A stretch of DNA of 19,754 nucleotides from Betaproteobacteria bacterium (GTDB lineage: Bacteria > Pseudomonadota > Gammaproteobacteria > Burkholderiales > Burkholderiaceae_E). The DNA is taken from positions 1 to 19,754 of the forward strand of contig RFPW01000021.1 of the NCBI GenBank assembly GCA_009925965.1. Direction: 5' to 3'. How positions within the stretch are numbered: position 1 is the stretch's first letter; every line of letters begins with the position of its first letter. The notes under the pieces are model-generated. The model was not told where the DNA came from and made no database searches. It saw nothing but the letters and a program-made list of their open reading frames with translations. The position numbers and the translations under genes are program-made. This document shows, piece after piece, positions 15,000-19,754 of the stretch.

Positions 15000-16003
15000 A
15001 CCGGACCCGCCAGGAACTCACCGAAACGGGCGATGTCCACGTTACCCCCCGAAACGATCACGCCCACTCGCTTACCACGCAGATCCGATAGGCCTGCGGC
15101 CCGGGCAAACACCGCCGCCGCAGCCAGACACCCCGTCGGCTCGACCACCATTTTCATGCGTTCAGCGAAGAAGCGCATCGTGTCGATCAGTTGGGCATCC
15201 GTGGCGGTGACGACGCCTTTAACGAGGCGCTGAATCACCGGGAAAGTGAATTGCCCACTCGACTGGGTCTGGGCGCCATCTGCGATGGTTTTGGGGGTTT
15301 CGATCCGCACGATTTGCCCCAGCGCGAGGCTTTGCTGAGTGTCGTTTCCAGCCTCGGGTTCGACCCCCCAGACTTCGATCGCAGGTAACCGGTGTTTGGC
15401 GGCCACCGCGCAACCCGAAATCAATCCGCCACCACCCAGGCAGACCAACAAGGCATCGAGTCCGCCGCCATCGATTTCCGCAACTTGATCGATGAGTTCG
15501 AGCGCCGCTGTGCCCTGCCCGGCCATGACATCTGGATGATCAAAAGGCGGGATGAGCGTCATCCCCCGCTCAGCGGCAATCTGATGCCCAATCGCTTCCC
15601 GGTCCTGGCTATAGCGATCATACAAAACCACATCACTACCGGCTTGGCCAGATTGGTAACCCCGAGTGGCTGCCAGCTTGGCTGCGGGCGCATCTTGAGG
15701 CATCACGATCACACTCGGCATTCCGAGCATCCGGGCCGACAAGGCAACCGCTTGTGCATGGTTACCTGACGAATAGGTGATCGCACCCTTCGCTCGCTGC
15801 TCGGGGCTGAACTTTGACAGCGCGTTAAACGCCCCACGGAACTTGAACGCACCCATCCGCTGGAAGTTCTCGGCCTTGAAGAAGAGCTGCGCGCCGGTCA
15901 GGGCGTTAGCAGTCTGTGAGGTCAGCACGGGGGTTCGGATTGCATGTCCGGCCAAGCGCGCAGCGGCGGCAGTGACATCATCGAATTGAATGGCCAGACT
16001 CAT
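14996..16003 (-). CDS. PLP-dependent threonine/serine (or threo-3-hydroxyaspartate) dehydratase
   Basis: This 335-residue fold-type II PLP enzyme is predicted to deaminate a beta-hydroxy amino acid to a keto acid. Lys54 in GAFKFRGAFN is the Schiff-base lysine, SSGNHAQ (78-84) binds the substrate, GGGGLISG (190-197) binds the PLP phosphate, and SGGN (318-321) is near the pyridine ring. GVEPEAGND with Glu215 and Asp221 resembles the divalent-metal site of serine racemase and hydroxyaspartate dehydratase. There is no ACT domain, so it is not the feedback-regulated long IlvA type. ATG 16003 is preferred because AAGAG lies six bases ahead; ATG 16009 would add two residues but leaves no room. It follows the DUF2789 gene by 32 bases and overlaps the convergent SDR by four bases. 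Confidence 0.9.
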   Translation of the reverse strand: MSLAIQFDDVTAAAARLAGHAIRTPVLTSQTANALTGAQLFFKAENFQRMGAFKFRGAFNALSKFSPEQRAKGAITYSSGNHAQAVALSARMLGMPSVIVMPQDAPAAKLAATRGYQSGQAGSDVVLYDRYSQDREAIGHQIAAERGMTLIPPFDHPDVMAGQGTAALELIDQVAEIDGGGLDALLVCLGGGGLISGCAVAAKHRLPAIEVWGVEPEAGNDTQQSLALGQIVRIETPKTIADGAQTQSSGQFTFPVIQRLVKGVVTATDAQLIDTMRFFAERMKMVVEPTGCLAAAAVFARAAGLSDLRGKRVGVIVSGGNVDIARFGEFLAGPV

Positions 16004-16035
16004 CGGCATCTCTTGGGGATGTGAAACCGAGTAAT

Positions 16036-16275
16036 TTACGCCAAACCATCAGGACCCAAACTCAGCGCGAGATTCAATTGATCAAAGGCGTCGCACCAAT
16101 CTGAATCCTCGAGCCAGCATGCGGTCAGCACGTCGGCCTGAACCGATGTCCAGAACGGGGCCTCCTCGATCCGCATCCTCGGACCGAGCGGCGCATGATG
16201 GTGGATGAAGCGGCGAATACCTTCAGGGTCATCGGCGAGACCCAGTTGACTGAGCAGGCTGGCGAGATCGTGCAT
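16036..16275 (-). CDS. DUF2789 family protein
   Basis: This 79-residue acidic cytoplasmic protein matches the DUF2789 pattern: an N-terminal MHDLASLLSQLGL helix, FIHHHAPL (23-30), EEAPFWTSVQADVL (37-50) and the acidic DSDWCDAFDQLNLAL tail. Function is unknown. GGAG lies seven bases before ATG 16275. It sits between modC (62 bases upstream) and the dehydratase gene (32 bases downstream), all on the minus strand. A possible terminator lies between it and modC, so it may have its own promoter with the dehydratase. Confidence 0.82.
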   Translation of the reverse strand: MHDLASLLSQLGLADDPEGIRRFIHHHAPLGPRMRIEEAPFWTSVQADVLTACWLEDSDWCDAFDQLNLALSLGPDGLA

Positions 16276-16310
16276 CGTTTACTCCGGGTTTGGTATCCGG
16301 GTAGATCAGC

Positions 16311-16329
16311 AAAAAGCGGGGTGCACCGC
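16311..16329 (-). terminator. Candidate rho-independent terminator after modC
   Basis: On the minus strand, GCGG-TGCACC-CCGC is followed directly by TTTTT (plus 16311-16315), nine bases after the modC stop codon. The stem has only four G:C pairs, so it may be weak and leave read-through into the DUF2789 gene. Confidence 0.45.
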
Positions 16330-16337
16330 CGTGCCAG

Positions 16338-17447
16338 TCAGTCCACCAGTACCACCGCCTTGATCTGAGCCCACACTGGCATCCCCCCGATGAGGCCTAG
16401 CGATGCAACCGCCCGTGATGTGATTCGGGCTAACAGGATTGATTCGCCGCAACGCAATTGAACTAGCGACTGCGACTCTTCAAGATCAGTAGCGATCGAC
16501 TCAACGACGCACGGAAGAATATTCTGGATACTGGTATGGGTTGGCCGCTCGGTAGCAATGCTGACATCCCGCGCTAAGACTCGAACTCGAGCGATCTGAC
16601 CTGGCGGCAGCCCCGTATCCCGCAACCACAAGTCACCCCCCGGGAATGCGACCCTGACCAGCTTCCAAGACCGATCATGCTCGGCGACACGAACCTCGAG
16701 CAGCGCACCCGCGTCATCTCCAAGAACTACTAAAGGATTGATGGCGCTCAACACTTCGGAAACCGGTCCAGAAGCGCGTACGCGCCCCCGGTCGAGCACG
16801 ACGAGGTGATCCGCGAGCCTCGCCACCTCATCGGCAGCATGGGTCACGTAGAGCATTGGAATCTTCAGTTCATCCCGTAAGCGACCCAGCCAAGGTAGGA
16901 TTTCTTGACGCCGCGCCTGATCGAGGGACGCCAAGGGCTCGTCGAGTAGCAGCAGTTGCGGCTGGGTGGCGAGCGCACGGGCAATCGCCACGCGCTGGCG
17001 CTCTCCTCCTGAAAGCTCGGTCGGCTTGCGATGAAGCAGCCCCGAGATGCCCAACAGTTCAATCACAGAGTCCAGCGATATGGAGGATGCCTGCGCTGAC
17101 GGTACACCTCGGCTCAATCCGTATCGAATATTCCGCGCCACGTCTAGATGCGCGAACAGGCTGGGCTCCTGGAATACATACCCAAGCGGCCGCCGCCAGG
17201 TCGGCAAAAAAACCGACCCATCGTGCTGCCATTCAGATCCATTGACGGTCACGATTGCGCGTGGCGCGCGCTCCAGACCCGCCACACAACGCAGCAAGGT
17301 CGTCTTGCCAGACCCTGACGTACCAAACAAAACCGTGATCCCCGTGCCAGGCAGTCTGAGGTCAACATTAAGGACGAACTCCGAGCGGGCGAACTCAAGC
17401 GTGACCTGGATCGGTAGGGCGCCCCGAACCCTATCAATATTTGTCAC
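16338..17447 (-). CDS. modC: Molybdate ABC transporter ATPase
   Basis: This is the ATP-hydrolysing subunit of the ModABC molybdate importer. The 369-residue protein has Walker A GTSGSGKTT (42-50), a Q-loop YVFQEPSLFAHL, signature LSGGERQRVAIARAL, Walker B LLLLDEPLASLD and switch His in YVTHAADE. The C-terminal third has the TSIQNILPCVVESI segment of a TOBE (molybdate-binding) domain, which in relatives senses cytoplasmic oxyanion and inhibits uptake. The start is GTG at 17447, overlapping the modB stop as GTGA, so translation is coupled. The length matches ModC (about 350-370). Confidence 0.94.
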   Translation of the reverse strand: MTNIDRVRGALPIQVTLEFARSEFVLNVDLRLPGTGITVLFGTSGSGKTTLLRCVAGLERAPRAIVTVNGSEWQHDGSVFLPTWRRPLGYVFQEPSLFAHLDVARNIRYGLSRGVPSAQASSISLDSVIELLGISGLLHRKPTELSGGERQRVAIARALATQPQLLLLDEPLASLDQARRQEILPWLGRLRDELKIPMLYVTHAADEVARLADHLVVLDRGRVRASGPVSEVLSAINPLVVLGDDAGALLEVRVAEHDRSWKLVRVAFPGGDLWLRDTGLPPGQIARVRVLARDVSIATERPTHTSIQNILPCVVESIATDLEESQSLVQLRCGESILLARITSRAVASLGLIGGMPVWAQIKAVVLVD

Positions 17448-18133
17448 GACAGCGCCCGCATCGGATTCCGGTTGAGCCAGGTCATCACCAGCATAATCGT
17501 GAAGGAAAACAGCAACATCCCGGCTGCCAACGCATGTGCCTGGGCATACTCCATGGCTTCGACATGACCGTAAATTTGCGTCGAAACCACCCGCGTTTTG
17601 CCTGGAATATTTCCTCCAATCATAAGAACGACACCGAACTCACCAACGGTGTGGGCGAAGCTCAAGATCGCTGCAGTCAAATACCCGGGTCGCGCGAGTG
17701 GCAAAGCGACGGTCAAAAAAGTGTCCCAGGGACTGGCACGTAGCGTTGCCGCCACTTCGAGGGGGCGCTCACCCATCGCTTCAAAGGCATTCTGAAGTGG
17801 CTGGACCGCAAATGGCAGCGAATAGATCAGCGAGCCGATCACCAATCCTGTGAAGGTGAATGCAAAGCTGCCAAGGCCCATCGCTTGGGTCAGTTGGCCC
17901 ATTGGACCATTGGGTCCGAGGGTCACGAGCAGATAGAACCCGAGAACCGTTGGCGGCAAGACCAGGGGCAATGCGACCATGGAGGCGATCGGCACGCGCC
18001 AAGCTGACTTCGTGCGAGCCAACCACCAGGCGATTGGTGTCGCCAAAATCAGAAGCAGAATCGTCGTCAGCCCCGCCAGTTTGAGGGTGACAAATACCGT
18101 CTCGACACTCTCGTGATCAAGCCAAGCAGTCAT
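17444..18133 (-). CDS. modB: Molybdate ABC transporter permease
   Basis: This is the homodimeric membrane channel of the ModABC importer. The 229-residue protein has about five to six hydrophobic helices, the LPLVLPPTVLGFYLL segment typical of ModB (54-68) and an EAA-type coupling loop, EVAATLRASPWDTFLTVALPLARPG, that docks onto ModC. VGEFGVVLMIGGNIPGKT is another ModB landmark. ATG 18133 overlaps the modA TGA as ATGA, and its own TGA overlaps the modC GTG. Confidence 0.95.
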   Translation of the reverse strand: MTAWLDHESVETVFVTLKLAGLTTILLLILATPIAWWLARTKSAWRVPIASMVALPLVLPPTVLGFYLLVTLGPNGPMGQLTQAMGLGSFAFTFTGLVIGSLIYSLPFAVQPLQNAFEAMGERPLEVAATLRASPWDTFLTVALPLARPGYLTAAILSFAHTVGEFGVVLMIGGNIPGKTRVVSTQIYGHVEAMEYAQAHALAAGMLLFSFTIMLVMTWLNRNPMRALS

Positions 18134-18885
18134 TCCTCATAACCGAATGATCGAATGATGGCTCGAGCCTTGGTCCCTCTGAGGAAAGCCAAAAATGCCC
18201 CGGCGGCTGGTCGGTCTTTCCCGGGATTCAACAGGATTGCATCCTGACGGATTGGACGGTGGAATGCTGCTGGAACGATCCAGCTCGATCCTTCGGTGAT
18301 TTTTCCATCGCGCGTAACTTGCGAGACCGCTACGAAGCCAACCGAGGCATTGCCACTTGCGACAAACTGATACGTCTGGGTGATGTTTTCGCCTTGTACG
18401 AACTTGGGTTGCAAGCGCTGTAACAAACCGAGCGTCGTCAAGGTCTCGATGGCCGCCAACCCATAGGGCGCAAGTTTTGGATTCGCAATCGCCAATCGTT
18501 CAAAGCCGCCGCGGCGCAGGACCTCTCCCTGATCGTCGACCAGCCCTGGCGTTGTGCTCCATAACGCAAGGCGCCCTGTCGCGTAAGTAAATCGGGTACC
18601 TGCGATGCCCAAGCGCTCCTGCTCGACCCTCGCAGGGGTCACATCATCCGCCGCCAGAAGCACCTCAAACGGGGCACCATTCTTGATCTGAGCATAGAAG
18701 CCGCCAGTTGATCCAAAAGCGAGAACCGCCCGGTGGCCCGTGTCGCGCTCAAATTCCTGGGCAATCCGCTGCATGGGTGCCGTAAAGTTAGAGGCGACCG
18801 CCACACTGACATCTGCAGCCCACGCGGATAGCGGGGCCGAAAGACCAAGGCCTGTGAGAAGAATCATCCAGAACCAGCGAATCAA
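18130..18885 (-). CDS. modA: Molybdate-binding periplasmic protein
   Basis: This periplasmic receptor delivers molybdate (or tungstate) to ModBC. With a TTG start at 18885 the protein is 251 residues, the usual ModA length, beginning with a compact signal peptide MIRWFWMILLTGLG and cleavage after AWA (residue 23). GAGG lies five bases before this TTG, which is why it is preferred to ATG 18867, which would remove the basic N-region, and to the open frame reaching 19158, which runs into the opposite-strand selO gene. Ser32 (ASNF) and Ser59 (FGSTG) are candidate oxyanion ligands, and NGAPFEVLLAAD is a conserved ModA segment. I could not find an obvious ModE operator upstream. Confidence 0.94.
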   Translation of the reverse strand: MIRWFWMILLTGLGLSAPLSAWAADVSVAVASNFTAPMQRIAQEFERDTGHRAVLAFGSTGGFYAQIKNGAPFEVLLAADDVTPARVEQERLGIAGTRFTYATGRLALWSTTPGLVDDQGEVLRRGGFERLAIANPKLAPYGLAAIETLTTLGLLQRLQPKFVQGENITQTYQFVASGNASVGFVAVSQVTRDGKITEGSSWIVPAAFHRPIRQDAILLNPGKDRPAAGAFLAFLRGTKARAIIRSFGYEE

Positions 18886-18981
18886 CTGAACCTCAATCCC
18901 TGAAACGAATCGACCAACGGCACCTGCGGCACCTACACCACCAGTAACCAGCGCGGCCAAGCTTATCAAAGACCCAAACTC

Positions 18982-19754
18982 ATGATCACCTTCGACAATA
19001 CCTTCGCCCGCGCGCTGGATGGGTTTTTTCTGGACTGGCAGCCAGCGCCCGCCAGCGCGCCCGCACTGGTCTTTTTCAATGCGGAATTGGCGAAGGACCT
19101 CGGATTGAAACTCGATGCACGCGATCATGGTCAGCTCACGGCGCTTTTTTCCGGGCAACGCCTACCAGATACCGCTCGACCAATTGCGCAGGTTTATGCA
19201 GGACATCAGTTCGGAGGATTTTCACCCCGTTTAGGTGATGGCCGTGCCCTCCTGATTGGTGAAGTGGTCAGCCCGTCCGGGCAACGCTTCGACATAGCGT
19301 TCAAGGGATCGGGGCGCACGCCCTATTCGCGAGGCGGTGATGGCAAAGCCGCGCTCGGCCCAATGCTGCGCGAAGTCTTGGTCAGCGAGGGACTGCACGC
19401 GCTGGGCATCCCGACGACGCGATCACTTGCGGTGGTCACGACGGGCGATGACGTCTTTCGCGAGCAGGCACTACCAGGGGCGATCCTGACTCGAGTGGCC
19501 TCTAGCCATTTGAGAGTGGGTACCTTCCAGTATTTTGCAGCACGAGGGGAGCACGAGCGGGTGCGCCAACTTTTTGACTATGCCCTGGCGCGCCACGACC
19601 CCGAGCTCGCGGATCAACCCAACGCTGCGGGAGCATGGTTCGAGGCCGTTGCCCGTCGGCAAGCTCAACTGATCTCACAGTGGATGAATGTTGGCTTTAT
19701 TCATGGCGTCATGAATACAGACAATATGACGATTTCTGGCGAAACGATCGACTA
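18982..19754 (+). CDS. selO: Protein adenylyltransferase SelO (YdiU), 3'-truncated by the window edge
   Basis: SelO is a pseudokinase that transfers AMP from ATP to Ser/Thr/Tyr residues of proteins and is linked to redox homeostasis. The visible 257 residues are about half the usual length. Family motifs are QVYAGHQFGGFSPRLGDGRA (70-89), FKGSGRTPYSRGGDGKAALG (107-126) with the ATP-contacting Lys108, LREVLVSEGLHALGIPTTR (129-147) and HGVMNTDNMTISGETIDY (241-258), which holds the catalytic Asn and ends at the metal-binding Asp-Tyr of DYG exactly where the window stops. The start is ATG 18982 with a weak ribosome site, divergent from modA by 96 bases. No defect is visible. Confidence 0.94.
   Translation, partial: MITFDNTFARALDGFFLDWQPAPASAPALVFFNAELAKDLGLKLDARDHGQLTALFSGQRLPDTARPIAQVYAGHQFGGFSPRLGDGRALLIGEVVSPSGQRFDIAFKGSGRTPYSRGGDGKAALGPMLREVLVSEGLHALGIPTTRSLAVVTTGDDVFREQALPGAILTRVASSHLRVGTFQYFAARGEHERVRQLFDYALARHDPELADQPNAAGAWFEAVARRQAQLISQWMNVGFIHGVMNTDNMTISGETID

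Noticed and set aside
18886..18981. ModE operator or molybdenum riboswitch before modA
   Set aside because: No TATA-N-TATA style palindrome and too short for the structured Mo-cofactor RNA; nothing could be supported.
18886..19158. Possible long N-terminal extension of modA
   Set aside because: It overlaps the selO coding region on the other strand and would place the signal peptide internally.
1..19754. CRISPR array, tRNA, rRNA, insertion sequence, phage or toxin-antitoxin genes
   Set aside because: No spaced repeat series, cloverleaf, terminal inverted repeats with transposase, or matching protein families were seen by eye on either strand.

Overview
The window looks like a chromosomal segment of a GC-rich betaproteobacterium, most likely Burkholderiales and perhaps close to Alcaligenaceae. 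This is inferred from family content: an orphan Bug/TctC-type receptor, a short H-NS protein with a TWSGRGKKP motif, a DUF2789 protein, a CDP-6-deoxy-glucoseen-reductase-like flavoprotein, and lgt placed head to head with ilvD. I see no phage genes, transposases, CRISPR array, rRNA or tRNA. The DNA is almost fully coding and no gene-free stretch exceeds 300 bases; the longest is 188 bases (8745-8932).

Region 1 (1-6261): a 3'-truncated lgt on the minus strand diverges from a tightly packed plus-strand run of six genes: ilvD, a small periplasmic cytochrome c, and livH-livM-livG-livF. Gaps are 24 and 16 bases, followed by overlaps of 8, 4 and 8 bases, so one operon is likely. It combines the dihydroxy-acid step of Val/Ile/Leu synthesis with a branched-chain amino acid (or similar substrate) ABC importer, but has no periplasmic binding protein gene. 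A well-formed sigma70-type promoter lies before ilvD.

Region 2 (6281-8744): a 2Fe-2S/flavin reductase (minus) is divergent from an atypical NAD(P)-binding epimerase-like protein (plus). The latter converges, with no gap, on a small H-NS-family protein (minus).

Region 3 (8933-14999): seven plus-strand genes: a classical short-chain dehydrogenase (SDR), a Bug-family receptor, an SDR-fold protein whose catalytic Ser and Tyr are missing, a beta-carbonic anhydrase, an MFS exporter starting on the base after the anhydrase stop codon, an RluA pseudouridine synthase and a sepiapterin-reductase-like SDR. Four SDR or SDR-like proteins lie within about 7.6 kb (7413-14999).

Region 4 (14996-18885): minus-strand modA-modB-modC molybdate importer with overlapping genes, then a DUF2789 protein and a PLP-dependent threonine/serine (or hydroxyaspartate) dehydratase whose stop codon overlaps that of the convergent SDR. 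A selO (YdiU) pseudokinase/AMPylase gene runs off the right end.

Most of this is ordinary housekeeping and transport. The parts most worth a second look are the SDR with a dismantled active site beside the Bug receptor, the ilvD-cytochrome c-liv operon without a binding protein, and the overlapping lgt/ilvD promoters. I did not find convincing evidence of a wholly new system.
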